Shown one piece after another: positions 34,114 through 43,437 of a stretch of 64,000 bases of DNA. How positions within the stretch are numbered: position 1 is the first letter of the stretch; each line of letters begins with the position of its first letter. A program made the position numbers and the translations under genes. Origin of the DNA: Virgibacillus oceani (lineage in GTDB: Bacteria; Bacillota; Bacilli; Bacillales; Amphibacillaceae); NCBI RefSeq assembly GCF_014638995.1, contig NZ_BMFR01000001.1, positions 578,540-642,539 on the forward strand. The letters are read 5' to 3'. Below the pieces are notes generated by a model, which searched no databases, had not been told where the DNA came from, and was given only the letters and a program-made list of their open reading frames with translations.

Positions 34114-34608
34114 ATGATTTCATTACTGCTTGCTATGGATCGTAATCGGGTAATTGGATCTGAAAATGATTTGCCATGGCATTTACCAAATGATTTAAAG
34201 TTTTTTAAGGAAGTTACCACTGGACACATTATTATTATGGGTAGAAAAACGTATGAATCAATTGGTAAACCATTGCCAAACCGTAAAAACGTTGTCCTGA
34301 CTAAACGCCATACAAACTACCCGGAAGATATTAAAGTAATGGACGGACTTAAAGCAGTACTTGAATGGAATGAAAAACATCCGAGTGAAGAATTCTTTAT
34401 AATTGGTGGAGGTTCTATTTTCGAACAAACACTTCCTTATGCTGATCGGATGTATATTACACTAATTGACGAAGCATTTGCTGGTGATACCTATTTTCCA
34501 GAATTTGAACAAGATGAATGGAAATTGACAACAAAGAAAAAAGGGGAAAAGAATGTGAAAAATCCTTATGATTATTATTTCTTGCAATACGATCGAAAAG
34601 TTGATTAA
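34114..34608 (+). CDS. dfrA: dihydrofolate reductase
   Basis: The enzyme regenerates tetrahydrofolate from the dihydrofolate made by ThyA, the adjacent gene. The 164-residue protein has the catalytic acidic residue in NDLPWHLPNDLKFF (about 19-32), the NADPH site GRKTYESIG, and FIIGGGSIFEQ. AAGGAGGAATTCC precedes the ATG. The pair thyA-dfrA is conserved in Bacillaceae. It has the normal substrate-site residues as far as can be judged by eye. Confidence 0.96.
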   Translation: MISLLLAMDRNRVIGSENDLPWHLPNDLKFFKEVTTGHIIIMGRKTYESIGKPLPNRKNVVLTKRHTNYPEDIKVMDGLKAVLEWNEKHPSEEFFIIGGGSIFEQTLPYADRMYITLIDEAFAGDTYFPEFEQDEWKLTTKKKGEKNVKNPYDYYFLQYDRKVD

Positions 34609-34625
34609 CGTGGAGTGATTAAATC

Positions 34626-35204
34626 ATGAAAAGCTGCGGTGTGATTTTATCAGGCGGTAAATCTTCCAGAATGGGTAAGAATAAATCGTTGTTATCCCTG
34701 CACAATAAACCAGTAATTGAGCATATTGCGTTAGTGTTAAACGAATGTACGGATAACATAATCGTAATTGCAAACGAAACTGACAAATATTCATTTCTTG
34801 GGCTTCCGGTATATAAAGATCGATATAAAAATAAGGGACCTCTTGGAGGGTTGGAAGCAGCACTTCACTACAGTAAGGCTGATGTATTTTTATTTGCGGC
34901 GTGTGATATGCCATTTATCAATCAAGACGTTTATAATTATTTACTTGATCAGCTTAATGACTATGATGCCGTTATCCCAATATATGAAAATAAGATGCAT
35001 CCTTTAGCAGGTATATATAGAAGGTCAATTCTCCCGAAAATCCAGCAGCAATTAGATATGGATGATCGAAAAGTAAGGAATTTATTTAAATATATGAAGG
35101 TAAATTATATTCATCGTTTCGCCCCTTTATCCGAAAACTTATTACAAAGACATTTTTTTAATATGAATTTTCCAGCACAATATGAACAAGCTAAACTATT
35201 ATAA
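34626..35204 (+). CDS. mobA: molybdenum cofactor guanylyltransferase
   Basis: MobA adds GMP to molybdopterin to give the bis-MGD form used by nitrate reductase. The 192-residue nucleotidyltransferase has the N-terminal GTP-binding LSGGKSSRMGKNKSLL, the metal-binding Asp in FAACDMPFI and PLAGIYRRS. It lies 18 bases after dfrA and before the tat genes. The narG product encoded 12 kb away would need this cofactor. TGGAGTGAT is the likely binding site. The other mo-cofactor genes are not in this window. Confidence 0.93.
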   Translation: MKSCGVILSGGKSSRMGKNKSLLSLHNKPVIEHIALVLNECTDNIIVIANETDKYSFLGLPVYKDRYKNKGPLGGLEAALHYSKADVFLFAACDMPFINQDVYNYLLDQLNDYDAVIPIYENKMHPLAGIYRRSILPKIQQQLDMDDRKVRNLFKYMKVNYIHRFAPLSENLLQRHFFNMNFPAQYEQAKLL

Positions 35205-35348
35205 GTTGTTATATAATGGGGAATTATGTTAAACTAAATACGTTTACAAGCTATTTAATTGACTAATTTTGAACTTTTTGTGATTGTTTACAAATGTATT
35301 TTCAAATTAAAACTTTAGCTTTATAATGAAGGCAAGGAAGGTGTTCAT

Positions 35349-35555
35349 ATGTTATCTAATATAGGGTTTCCGGGATTGATACTAATTTTGATTATTGCGT
35401 TAGTTATATTTGGTCCTAAAAAACTCCCTGAAATAGGAAAAGCTGCTGGCCATACGTTACGTGAGTTTAAAAATTCAGCACGTTCGTTAACAAGCGATGT
35501 TACGGATGAAGTAAAAGAAACTAAAGAAATCATTAACGGAAAAGAAACTAAATAA
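35349..35555 (+). CDS. tatA: Sec-independent protein translocase subunit TatA (first copy)
   Basis: TatA forms the pore of the twin-arginine pathway, which exports folded proteins. The 68-residue protein has a short periplasmic end, one membrane helix (about 6-20, [15 protein letters not shown]), the [12 protein letters not shown] hinge and an amphipathic helix before a charged tail. AGGAAGGTGT precedes the ATG. TATAAT (35322-35327) is a likely -10. A second tatA follows 22 bases later, then tatC. Confidence 0.93.
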   Translation: MLSNIGFPGLILILIIALVIFGPKKLPEIGKAAGHTLREFKNSARSLTSDVTDEVKETKEIINGKETK

Positions 35556-35576
35556 ATTCATCGGAGTGATCGTTAT

Positions 35577-35756
35577 ATGTTCAGTAATATTGGAATTCCT
35601 GGGTTAATATTAATTCTTATTGTTGCGTTAGTTGTTTTTGGCCCTTCCAAGCTCCCTGAAATCGGCAAGGCTTTTGGCAGTTCATTAAAAGAATTTAAAA
35701 ATGCTACAAAAGATATTGTCTCTGATGATGATGATAATAAAAATAAAAACAAATAA
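35577..35756 (+). CDS. tatA: Sec-independent protein translocase subunit TatA (second copy)
   Basis: A 59-codon frame begins with ATG 35577 after CGGAGTGAT. The product repeats the first TatA almost residue for residue in its first 30 positions ([29 protein letters not shown]) and differs in its Asp/Asn/Lys-rich tail. It is therefore a tandem duplicate. It is too short for many gene finders. Two TatA proteins with one TatC could form two translocases of different load or allow mixed pores. Confidence 0.9.
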   Translation: MFSNIGIPGLILILIVALVVFGPSKLPEIGKAFGSSLKEFKNATKDIVSDDDDNKNKNK

Positions 35757-35767
35757 TGGATTTAGGT

Positions 35768-35805
35768 GAAGGTGTGAGGGTGTGAATAACCTTACATCTT
35801 CTTTT
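35768..35805 (+). terminator. hairpin with T tract between the second tatA and tatC
   Basis: A 12-bp stem (GAAGGTGTGAGG with CCTTACATCTTC, two G-T pairs) and a ten-base loop is followed by TTTT. It would lower tatC transcription relative to tatA. Confidence 0.6.
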
Positions 35806-35851
35806 GTGCTAAAGCAATATGATGGCACCGTCTGGAAGAGAGTGTGTAGCA

Positions 35852-36613
35852 ATGTCTGAAGATCAACAATTCGATAATGAAAAAGAAATGAACGTAACTG
35901 GGCATTTATCTGAATTAAGAAATAGGCTTATTGTAACTGCAGTTTTTTTCGTGATTTTTTTCGGATTAGGATTTGCGTATGTAAAACAAATTTACGGTTT
36001 TTTGGTTAAAGATTTGGATTTTATGTTAAATTTTACAAGCCCAACGGATATTGTTTCTGTTTATTTTACAATGGCTGGTTTAGTTGCAATAACGGGCACA
36101 TTGCCAATTCTGTGTATTCAAATTTGGCTGTTTATTAAACCTGGGTTAACATCCAATGAGCGCAAAGCATCATTAGCATATATTCCCGCTGTTTTTCTAT
36201 TATTTATTGCTGGAATTGTTTTTGGTTATTTAGTTTTTACGAAATTAATTATGCCGTTTCTGTTGCAGCTTAACGATGGATTCGCAAATGAGTTATATAC
36301 GTTTGGCAACTATTTTAAATTTATGTTTCATGTTACTATTCCATTTGCCGTGTTATTTGAAATTCCAATGATTGCAATGTTTTTAACAACATTAGGCATC
36401 ATTACACCTGATTTTATGAGGAAAACAAGAAAATATGCTTATTTCATCTTAGTTATTATTGGAGCAATTATTACACCTCCAGACTTTGTTTTACAAATTG
36501 TTGTAGCAATTCCCTTAATTATTCTTTATGAAATAAGTATCTATCTTTCAGGAATAGTTTATCGAAAAAAGCTGAAAAAACATAAGGAATTTATGGAGCA
36601 GGATAGCTTATAG
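35852..36613 (+). CDS. tatC: Sec-independent protein translocase subunit TatC
   Basis: TatC recognises twin-arginine signal peptides. The 253-residue protein has six membrane segments. The conserved cytoplasmic start is NVTGHLSELRNRLIV, and the first periplasmic loop includes FTSPTDIVSVYF. The third loop region has NYFKFMFHVTIPFAVLFEIPM. ATG 35852 is chosen with a weak GGAAGAGAG site; ATG 35819 and 35822 are in a non-family extension. The substrates in this genome are not visible here. Confidence 0.93.
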   Translation: MSEDQQFDNEKEMNVTGHLSELRNRLIVTAVFFVIFFGLGFAYVKQIYGFLVKDLDFMLNFTSPTDIVSVYFTMAGLVAITGTLPILCIQIWLFIKPGLTSNERKASLAYIPAVFLLFIAGIVFGYLVFTKLIMPFLLQLNDGFANELYTFGNYFKFMFHVTIPFAVLFEIPMIAMFLTTLGIITPDFMRKTRKYAYFILVIIGAIITPPDFVLQIVVAIPLIILYEISIYLSGIVYRKKLKKHKEFMEQDSL

Positions 36614-36631
36614 CTTAATGGGGTGTATAAA

Positions 36632-36844
36632 GTGCGATCGTTTTATCAGTATATATTGACATATCGAGGGAAACAGCATGACGATAAGAGTCGTCTTGCT
36701 GATTGGATATTTTATGATCATGATTTCCCAAAGTATTCAATGGATTACGGGGAAATTAGCAGTTATTTAGAGTGGAATAGCCCATTTCCAAATGCATTAA
36801 TCATTTTTGATGAGATTTGGGCTTTGTATAAATTAAATGAGTAA
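36632..36844 (+). CDS. yozE: YozE family protein (UPF0346)
   Basis: This 70-residue soluble protein matches the YozE family. The stretches SFYQYILTYRG at the start, DHDFPKYSMDYGEISSYLEWN (about 30-50) and the end FDEIWALY all match. YozE has a SAM-like helical fold and no known role. The GTG at 36632 lies seven bases after AATGGGGTG; a GTG at 36623 would be inside that site. It follows tatC by 18 bases and ends in a strong terminator. Confidence 0.85.
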   Translation: MRSFYQYILTYRGKQHDDKSRLADWIFYDHDFPKYSMDYGEISSYLEWNSPFPNALIIFDEIWALYKLNE

Positions 36845-36886
36845 AATAAAAGCTTTGGCTGATTAATATGCCAGAGCTTTTATTTT
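36843..36886 (+). terminator. intrinsic terminator after yozE
   Basis: A 17-bp stem (AAAATAAAAGCTTTGGC with GCCAGAGCTTTTATTTT, one G-T pair) and a ten-base loop overlaps the end of yozE. Confidence 0.88.
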
Positions 36887-36939
36887 GGTAAATAGTCAGC
36901 GAAGAAATCATGTTAAAATATACTTAATGGGGTGATTTA

Positions 36940-38091
36940 ATGAAGATATTACATACAGCTGATTGGCACTTAGGCAAAATTGTAAACAGTGTTCATATGA
37001 CAGATGAACAAGAATATGTACTCTATCAATTACTGGAAATCATAAAAGCAGAGAAGCCGGATGTCATTATTATTGCGGGAGATTTATACGATCGTGCAAT
37101 ACCTCCCAAAGAAGCCGTGGAGCTGTTGAATAAAGTTTTAACATGCCTAGTAGCAGATTATAAAATACCAGTCCTTGCAATTGCCGGCAACCACGATAGT
37201 CCGGACCGGTTAGAATTTGGAAATCAGTTGTTTCGGACTCAGGAGCTGTATATTGAAACAAAGTTACAAGCACAATTAAATCCAATCGTATTCCATGATG
37301 AAAATGGGCCAGTGTACTTCCATCTAATACCATACATTGAACCTGCAGAGGCAAGACAATTATTTAATGATGAAGAAATTAATTCACATCATACAGCAAT
37401 GGAGACCATCATTAATAAGATTAAACAATTAAATGATATGAACGAACGTCATGTTTTTATTGGACATGCTTTTTTAGCAGGTGGAATGGAATCCGAGTCG
37501 GAGGAACGTTTATCAATGGTCGGTGGCAGTCCATATATTGATGCCTCATTGTTCCAGGACTTTAATTATACAGCATTCGGTCATTTGCATCAGGCACAAC
37601 GTGTTACAAGTGAAGTGATTCGGTATAGCGGATCTATTTTAAAATATTCTTTTTCGGAAGCTAATCATAGAAAATCTGTAACAATCGTAGACCTGGATGG
37701 AAACGGGAGTTGTAAACTGTCACAAATTCCGTTAATACCGAAACATGATATGCGGATTGTGGAGGGCTATTTCAGTGAATTAATCAGCAATCCAAAAGGC
37801 AACACTGAGGATTATTTGCATATTCTGTTACTGGACGAGGGACAAATTATTGATCCTATGAATAAATTGCGTAAAGTTTATCCAAATATATTGAGATTAG
37901 AACGTAAAACCTTAGAATCGAAAAACAGTTTACTAGATTTAAAACGCATACGTCAAAAACAATCTAAGTCACATTCAGAGATGTTTGCTTCGTTTTATGA
38001 GGAAATTAAAGGTGTACCTATTTCCGATTCTAACCAGAAGCAGGTTGAAAAGGTTGTATCAAAATTATTAAAAAAGGAAAGAGGGGAATAA
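36940..38091 (+). CDS. sbcD: nuclease SbcCD subunit D
   Basis: SbcD is the Mre11-like nuclease that, with SbcC, opens hairpins and protein-capped DNA ends. The 383-residue protein has the calcineurin-like motifs DWHLGK, GDLYDR, GNHDS, GHAF and GHLHQ in order. TGGGGTGAT precedes the ATG. Its stop lies one base before the sbcC start, so the two subunits are made together. Confidence 0.95.
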   Translation: MKILHTADWHLGKIVNSVHMTDEQEYVLYQLLEIIKAEKPDVIIIAGDLYDRAIPPKEAVELLNKVLTCLVADYKIPVLAIAGNHDSPDRLEFGNQLFRTQELYIETKLQAQLNPIVFHDENGPVYFHLIPYIEPAEARQLFNDEEINSHHTAMETIINKIKQLNDMNERHVFIGHAFLAGGMESESEERLSMVGGSPYIDASLFQDFNYTAFGHLHQAQRVTSEVIRYSGSILKYSFSEANHRKSVTIVDLDGNGSCKLSQIPLIPKHDMRIVEGYFSELISNPKGNTEDYLHILLLDEGQIIDPMNKLRKVYPNILRLERKTLESKNSLLDLKRIRQKQSKSHSEMFASFYEEIKGVPISDSNQKQVEKVVSKLLKKERGE

Positions 38092-38092
38092 A

Positions 38093-41000
38093 GTGCGGGC
38101 TCTATTCTTAAGTCTTAAAGCATTTGGTCCATATTGGGAAAGGCAGGAAATAGATTTTGCAGAATTAGGCGGAGAATCAATTTTTCTTATTACAGGTCCA
38201 ACTGGAGCGGGTAAAACTACAGTATTTGATGCAATATGCTATGCGCTATATGGCCGAGCAAGCGGGTCTGATCGTGACCAGGATTCGTTAAGAAGTCATT
38301 TTGCAAAAGTAGATGAACCAACAGAAGTGCAATTCCGATTTTCGTTGAATCGTAAAATATATGAAGTTATCCGTAATCCTAAGCAGCTAAAGAAAAAGGA
38401 GCGGGGAGACGGTTATACAGAGGAGCCTGCAAAAGCGATTCTTTACGAAATAACGGATGGCATCAAAACACTAGTCTCTGCCAGAATAAAAGATGTGAAT
38501 GATGCAATTGAAGCTAAGCTAGGTTTTGACTATGAGCAATTTCGTAAAATGATTTTAATACCCCAAGGAGAATTCCGAAAATTAATCTCTGAAAACAGCA
38601 AAGAAAGAGAAGCAATCTTACAGAAAATTTTTCATACTTATTTTTATGAAAAAATAACCGAGGAACTGAAGCTTCAATCGAAGGAACTAAAAGAGGAGAT
38701 TGAATATATTGAACAAGCTATTCAATATGAAATTACAAAAATACAATGGTCAGACCAGAAAACCGGTGAGGATGACACAATCGAAGTTATTATAGAAAAG
38801 TTAGCGCAAGAACTTAAGCGAGCCAATGAAAATTTAGAGGGGTTAAATAGGCAAAGGGCTCAAAAGCAACGTGCAGTAAAAACCGCACAAGATAAATTAC
38901 TAGCAGGAAAAACTATTGAGGAAAAATATACCGAACAAATAAAATTGCAAAAAGAAAAGGCTGACTTAAACGGGAAATCGAATACGATAACACATGAAAA
39001 GGAAAAGCTTCACTTAGCACAAAATGCACAAAAGATTATTCCACTTGAAAATCAAAGTAACGCTCGTAAAAAAGAATGGCATAACCAGTTAACTAAATTA
39101 ACAAAACAACAAACTAAAGTAGAGTCCCTTGAAAAAAAATATAAATCAATTGAGGCAGCATATAATGAAGAGAAAAGCAAAGAGCCGGAACGTGATATGT
39201 TGGCAGAAAAAATCAAACTTGCCTGTTCACAGCTAGATCAGGTTAATAACTATTTGGACTTGCAAAAAAATGCAAAACAAATCAATTTGGAAAAAGAAAA
39301 AAAACAGAAACAATTAACATCTGCAGAAACCAGCCTAAAACAAGTAGATAATGAAATAGATAAAATTGAGACAAAACTTAACGATGAACAGGAATTAACG
39401 AAAAAATATTATGTGAGTCGTGAGAAACTGGAAAAAGGAATAAATGTAATCAAGCATCTTGAAAATTTGTACGAAGAAAACAGCAATTTACTGGAGCTGC
39501 GTAAAAGCTACCAATATTTTCAGCAAAAACATGAGGAGCATCTGCATGTATTAGATAATATACGAAAACAGTATAATTCAAAAGAAGGTGAGCAAAAGAG
39601 GCAATATGCAGCTTTAATGGCTCATCATTTAGAAGATGGTGTCCCATGCCCGGTTTGCGGTTCAGCTGAGCACCCCAAAAAAGCAGTTCCCCACGAAGGT
39701 ACGATTCGAGAAAGTGAATTAGAACAACTAAAAGAAGAACTTCAAATGAAAGAAAAAGAATATTTACAATTCCAGCAGAAATTTGCTGAATGTAAATCAG
39801 ACGGACAAAGTCAACGCATGACAGTAATGAAGCTATATGAGCAAATAAGCAGTGAACTGCCTGACCTTAATAATAAGGTCATTCTAGACACTAGTCATAA
39901 ATGGAAGGAGCATGTTTCTTCTTTAAAGCAGGAATGCAGTAGATTGGACCAAGAATTAACGAATTTACAGACACTTCGAAAACTGCGAAAAGAGTACAAA
40001 ACGAAAAGAGAAAAATTCAAACAAACGTTTGATCAATTATTAACTGAATTTCAAAATATAGCTAATGAATCAATTAAAACATCGACTAAACTAGAAGAAT
40101 TAACAAAGCAGCTTCCTAAAGACGTAAAAAATGCCGAAAGTTTTAAGAATCAAATTAATGAAATGGAAGAAGCTTTAAATCGTCAGAAAGCAAATTGGGA
40201 AAAAATAAGCGAACATTATAAACAATCATATGATCAATTACAAAAAGAAAAAACAATTTTAGATCAACAAAAGAAGTTTGAAGAAAATAATAGAGAAAGT
40301 TTTGATGAGCAATATGCAGTTTTTTCACAAGCAGTAACCGCTAGTTCCTTTTCGGGGATTGAAGCATACCAGCAAGCTAAATTATCGATAGAGGATCAAC
40401 AAGTAATAGATGCTAACGTGAAAAGCTATGAATCTAGGGTCGAACAAATAAAGTTTCGACTTGAAGAGCTAATAAATCAAATTGGCAATAATAAAAGGCC
40501 AGATATTCAAGAATTAGAACGGATAGTAGATGCGGAACAGACGGAGCTGCAGAATATTAGTGATGCAATACATTCATTACGAATAAAGATAAGCAATGAT
40601 CAACAAGTCGATACCAGTATTCGTGAAAGATTAACCAAACAGAATAGCTTGACAGAAGACTATTATACAATTGGAGAATTAGCCAATTTAGCCCATGGGA
40701 ACAACCAATTGAAATTATCCTTTGAACGTTATGTATTAGCTTCATTTTTAGATGAAATATTAATTCAGGCGAATACTAGGCTAGATCGAATGAGTGAACA
40801 CCGATATCAGCTTATTCGCAGTGGACAGGTTGCGAAACGAGGAGCACAGAGTGGATTGGATCTTGAAGTACTTGATCATCATACTGGGCAACAGCGTTCT
40901 GTCAAGACTCTATCAGGCGGTGAAGGATTCAAAGCTGCACTTAGTTTAGCATTAGGTTTAGCCGATGTCGTACAAGCTCATGCCGGGGGGGTTCAATTGG

Positions 41001-41236
41001 ATACATTATTCATTGATGAAGGGTTTGGTACTTTAGATGAAATTTCTTTGCAGCAAGCTATCGATTGTTTAAAGGATTTACAGGAGAGCAATCGATTATT
41101 AGGAATTATTTCCCATGTACCACATTTAAAAAATGAAATTCATGCCAAATTGCAAATAAAGCCTTCACATAAGGGCTCCAGAATAGCTTTTACCTTTGGA
41201 CAAGAAAACCAATATCAAAAGCAGTTATCTATTTAG
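38093..41236 (+). CDS. sbcC: nuclease SbcCD subunit C (SMC-like ATPase)
   Basis: This 1047-residue Rad50-like ATPase has Walker A GPTGAGKT at 35-42 and the Q-loop in ILIPQGEFRKLI. Two long coiled coils (about 180-510 and 530-850) flank the zinc hook CPVC at 519-522. The signature LSGGEGFKAALSLALG and Walker B FIDEGFGTLD are near the C-terminus. The start is GTG after GAGGGGAATAA. Complete and of normal length. In Bacillus it joins DNA end repair. Confidence 0.95.
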   Translation: MRALFLSLKAFGPYWERQEIDFAELGGESIFLITGPTGAGKTTVFDAICYALYGRASGSDRDQDSLRSHFAKVDEPTEVQFRFSLNRKIYEVIRNPKQLKKKERGDGYTEEPAKAILYEITDGIKTLVSARIKDVNDAIEAKLGFDYEQFRKMILIPQGEFRKLISENSKEREAILQKIFHTYFYEKITEELKLQSKELKEEIEYIEQAIQYEITKIQWSDQKTGEDDTIEVIIEKLAQELKRANENLEGLNRQRAQKQRAVKTAQDKLLAGKTIEEKYTEQIKLQKEKADLNGKSNTITHEKEKLHLAQNAQKIIPLENQSNARKKEWHNQLTKLTKQQTKVESLEKKYKSIEAAYNEEKSKEPERDMLAEKIKLACSQLDQVNNYLDLQKNAKQINLEKEKKQKQLTSAETSLKQVDNEIDKIETKLNDEQELTKKYYVSREKLEKGINVIKHLENLYEENSNLLELRKSYQYFQQKHEEHLHVLDNIRKQYNSKEGEQKRQYAALMAHHLEDGVPCPVCGSAEHPKKAVPHEGTIRESELEQLKEELQMKEKEYLQFQQKFAECKSDGQSQRMTVMKLYEQISSELPDLNNKVILDTSHKWKEHVSSLKQECSRLDQELTNLQTLRKLRKEYKTKREKFKQTFDQLLTEFQNIANESIKTSTKLEELTKQLPKDVKNAESFKNQINEMEEALNRQKANWEKISEHYKQSYDQLQKEKTILDQQKKFEENNRESFDEQYAVFSQAVTASSFSGIEAYQQAKLSIEDQQVIDANVKSYESRVEQIKFRLEELINQIGNNKRPDIQELERIVDAEQTELQNISDAIHSLRIKISNDQQVDTSIRERLTKQNSLTEDYYTIGELANLAHGNNQLKLSFERYVLASFLDEILIQANTRLDRMSEHRYQLIRSGQVAKRGAQSGLDLEVLDHHTGQQRSVKTLSGGEGFKAALSLALGLADVVQAHAGGVQLDTLFIDEGFGTLDEISLQQAIDCLKDLQESNRLLGIISHVPHLKNEIHAKLQIKPSHKGSRIAFTFGQENQYQKQLSI

Positions 41237-41388
41237 TTCGCTTAAATTCGTCAAATATCGCTATGATAACGGGATATATGTAATATCCTGCGGTTGCCCG
41301 GGAAATATAAACAAAATATTTCCTTAAACAGAATCTATAATTCGGAATTTCGTCAAAACTATATTGCCTATTCTTTTTATGATTGGTC

Positions 41389-41394
41389 TATAAT
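41389..41394 (+). promoter_or_regulatory. -10 box of the small-protein gene
   Basis: A perfect TATAAT stands 31 bases before the start at 41426. TTGCCT lies 19 bases upstream, a long spacer, so the -35 is uncertain. Confidence 0.5.
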
Positions 41395-41425
41395 TAAAGT
41401 ATGAACTTACGAAAGAGGGGATACG

Positions 41426-41503
41426 ATGTTTCCGATCATTATGTTGGGATTAATCTTTTCCGGTACAATCGGGTTCATTATCGCATCAGAAGTTTCAGCT
41501 TAA
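41426..41503 (+). CDS. 25-residue single-span membrane miniprotein
   Basis: A 25-codon frame has a strong ribosome site (AAGAGGGG, five bases before ATG). It encodes a nearly wholly hydrophobic peptide: MFPIIMLGLIFSG, then a helix-like GFIIA, ending SEVSA and a TAA-TAG double stop. It has its own TATAAT box upstream and an intrinsic terminator 31 bases downstream, so it forms a complete one-gene unit between sbcC and yqfQ. I do not recognise a named family. It may be a subunit or regulator of a membrane complex, as other peptides of this size are. Confidence 0.65.
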   Translation: MFPIIMLGLIFSGTIGFIIASEVSA

Positions 41504-41534
41504 TAGATTCATAAGAAAGTATAGGTTAACATTT

Positions 41535-41570
41535 AAAGTCTTTGCCACCCGCGCAGGGACTTTTCTTTTT
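41535..41570 (+). terminator. intrinsic terminator of the miniprotein gene
   Basis: An 11-bp stem (AAAGTCTTTGC with GCAGGGACTTT, two G-T pairs) and loop CACCCGC is followed by TCTTTTT. Confidence 0.8.
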
Positions 41571-41666
41571 AAAGAAAATACATCTTCATTAAGGTGAAAG
41601 CCTACACTCTTTAAGGTTTGTAACGTACAATAATCTAGATAATTAATTTTGAAAAGAGGGATAAAA

Positions 41667-42155
41667 ATGGTATTCCCAATTCAGCGTCCACCAAATTTCC
41701 CTGCAAATCAATTTCAAAGGATGCCAAATCATCCAATGTTTCCTAATCAGGATTTATACGGTCCAGCAAGGGGAAATTCGGGAAATATGATTCAAAATAT
41801 GTTACAGCGCTTTTTGCCTGCACAAGGAATACAGCAAGGTGCAGGATTACCTGCCCGTGCAGTTGGTGGGTTATCAGGCACAATCAATAATGTACAGCAG
41901 GTGTTAAAGGTGGTTCAATCTACTGCTCCAATAGTACAGCAATATGGACCAATGGTGAAAAACCTACCTAAAATGTATCGATTAATGAAGGCACTTAAAG
42001 AAGATGACGATGATGAACAAAACATCGACACCGATTCCCAGGTCAATGAAAGCATCGATTTAAACGAAGAGTCTATCCAAATTGATGACCATAAAGTAAA
42101 TATAAAAAGTGACAAATCCAGACAAGGGTTATCAAAACCAAAGTTATACATCTAA
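41667..42155 (+). CDS. yqfQ: YqfQ-like (VrrA-type) protein
   Basis: The 162-residue protein opens with a Pro/Asn/Phe-rich stretch and has a conserved core GGLSGTINNVQQVLKVVQS, VQQYGPMVKNLPKMYRLMKAL. It ends in a highly acidic, then basic, tail. This is the YqfQ/VrrA family of Bacillus, thought to belong to the spore surface because of its composition; function is not established. ATG 41667 lies seven bases after AAGAGGG. It is a single-gene unit. Confidence 0.82.
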   Translation: MVFPIQRPPNFPANQFQRMPNHPMFPNQDLYGPARGNSGNMIQNMLQRFLPAQGIQQGAGLPARAVGGLSGTINNVQQVLKVVQSTAPIVQQYGPMVKNLPKMYRLMKALKEDDDDEQNIDTDSQVNESIDLNEESIQIDDHKVNIKSDKSRQGLSKPKLYI

Positions 42156-42231
42156 AAATAAGCGCTCTACTTGATTTTTTTTGTTAAAAACGGAAAAATA
42201 GGGTTATGATAACTGCACTGGAGGTAATAAA

Positions 42232-43191
42232 ATGACGTCAAATTATGAAATTGCAACTTTTGCTGGGGGATGTTTTTGGTGTATGGTAGAGCCCTATGAT
42301 AGACGACCAGGCATTATAAGTGTCGTGTCTGGTTATACGGGCGGTACCGTTGAAAATCCTACGTATGAACAGGTATGCTCGAATACTACTGGTCATCTGG
42401 AAGCAGTGCAAATTACTTACGACCCATCCATTATGCCATACGAAAGTATTGTTGAAACTTTCTGGAGGCAAATAGATCCAACTGATGCAGGCGGGCAATT
42501 TAATGATAGGGGAGAATCCTATCAAACAGCCATTTTTTATCATAATGAACAACAAAAAGAAGCTGCCCAAATTTCGAAACAGCAATTAGAAGATAGCGGG
42601 AAATTTTCAAAGCCTATCGTTACCAAGATTCTTCCAGCTAATGTCTTTTATCCTGCTGAAGAAAGGCATCAAAATTATTACAAGACAAATTCCTTCCATT
42701 ATCGTTTGTATAAAAAAGGTTCTGGAAGAGAGGATTTCATCAAAAAAAATTGGAATAAATCCATTGATAAAGAAACATTAAAGCAGCAATTAACACCAAT
42801 CCAATACCATGTTACACAAGAAAACGGTACGGAAAGGCCCTTTCAAAATGAATATTGGGACAATGAAAAAGAGGGAATATACGTCGAAATTGTCTCTGGT
42901 GAAGTATTATTTTCCTCTAAAGATAAATTTGATGCTGGCTGCGGGTGGCCAAGCTTCACTAAACCGATTGACAGCTATCATGTTCCAGAGAAAACGGATA
43001 CATCCCACGGAATGATTCGAACCGAAGTCAGGAGCAAGGAAGGGGATTCGCACCTTGGACATGTTTTTAATGACGGTCCGAAAGCGCAAGGCGGCTTACG
43101 GTATTGTATGAATTCCGCAGCGATGCGCTTTATTCCGAAAGAGAAAATGGCCGAAGAAGGATATGAAAAATATTTATATTTATTTGATTAG
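42232..43191 (+). CDS. msrAB: fused peptide-methionine sulfoxide reductase MsrA-MsrB
   Basis: This 319-residue fusion repairs both stereoisomers of oxidised methionine. The MsrA half (about 1-155) has GGCFWC with the catalytic Cys14 and [16 protein letters not shown]. The MsrB half (about 175-319) has [17 protein letters not shown] and the catalytic Cys292 in [12 protein letters not shown]. The structural zinc Cys pairs of some MsrB proteins are absent, as is common in fusions. GGAGGTAA precedes the ATG. In B. subtilis msrA and msrB are separate genes. Confidence 0.95.
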   Translation: MTSNYEIATFAGGCFWCMVEPYDRRPGIISVVSGYTGGTVENPTYEQVCSNTTGHLEAVQITYDPSIMPYESIVETFWRQIDPTDAGGQFNDRGESYQTAIFYHNEQQKEAAQISKQQLEDSGKFSKPIVTKILPANVFYPAEERHQNYYKTNSFHYRLYKKGSGREDFIKKNWNKSIDKETLKQQLTPIQYHVTQENGTERPFQNEYWDNEKEGIYVEIVSGEVLFSSKDKFDAGCGWPSFTKPIDSYHVPEKTDTSHGMIRTEVRSKEGDSHLGHVFNDGPKAQGGLRYCMNSAAMRFIPKEKMAEEGYEKYLYLFD

Positions 43192-43239
43192 TTAACAATA
43201 ATAATATTATGTAAACAATTTTGAAAGTGAAGTGACGTA

Positions 43240-43437
43240 ATGATCCATCTAAAATGGGAAGATAGAAAGACGATAAAAACAATCAAATGTGTACATGCAG
43301 ACGCTAAAAAATTCGTCGTACATAACAAATTAACGCCCGGAAAAATGTACGATGTAAAAAACGAAACGGAAGAATTTTATTTTATTATTGACAACAGTAA
43401 TCGAATTGGCGGCTTCAGAAAGGATTATTTCAAATAA
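43240..43437 (+). CDS. DUF6501 family small protein
   Basis: This 65-residue soluble protein has an opening MIHLKWEDRKTIKTIKC and a core LTPGKMYDVKNETEEFYFIIDN. The end GGFRKDYF completes the pattern of the DUF6501 family of Bacillaceae. No function is known. The ribosome site is weak (AAGTGAAGTGAC). It follows msrAB by 48 bases and may share its transcript. Confidence 0.8.
   Translation: MIHLKWEDRKTIKTIKCVHADAKKFVVHNKLTPGKMYDVKNETEEFYFIIDNSNRIGGFRKDYFK

Noticed and set aside
36940..41236. SbcCD as part of a phage-defence island
   Set aside because: The pair is complete, of chromosomal type and flanked by ordinary conserved genes; nothing else points to defence.
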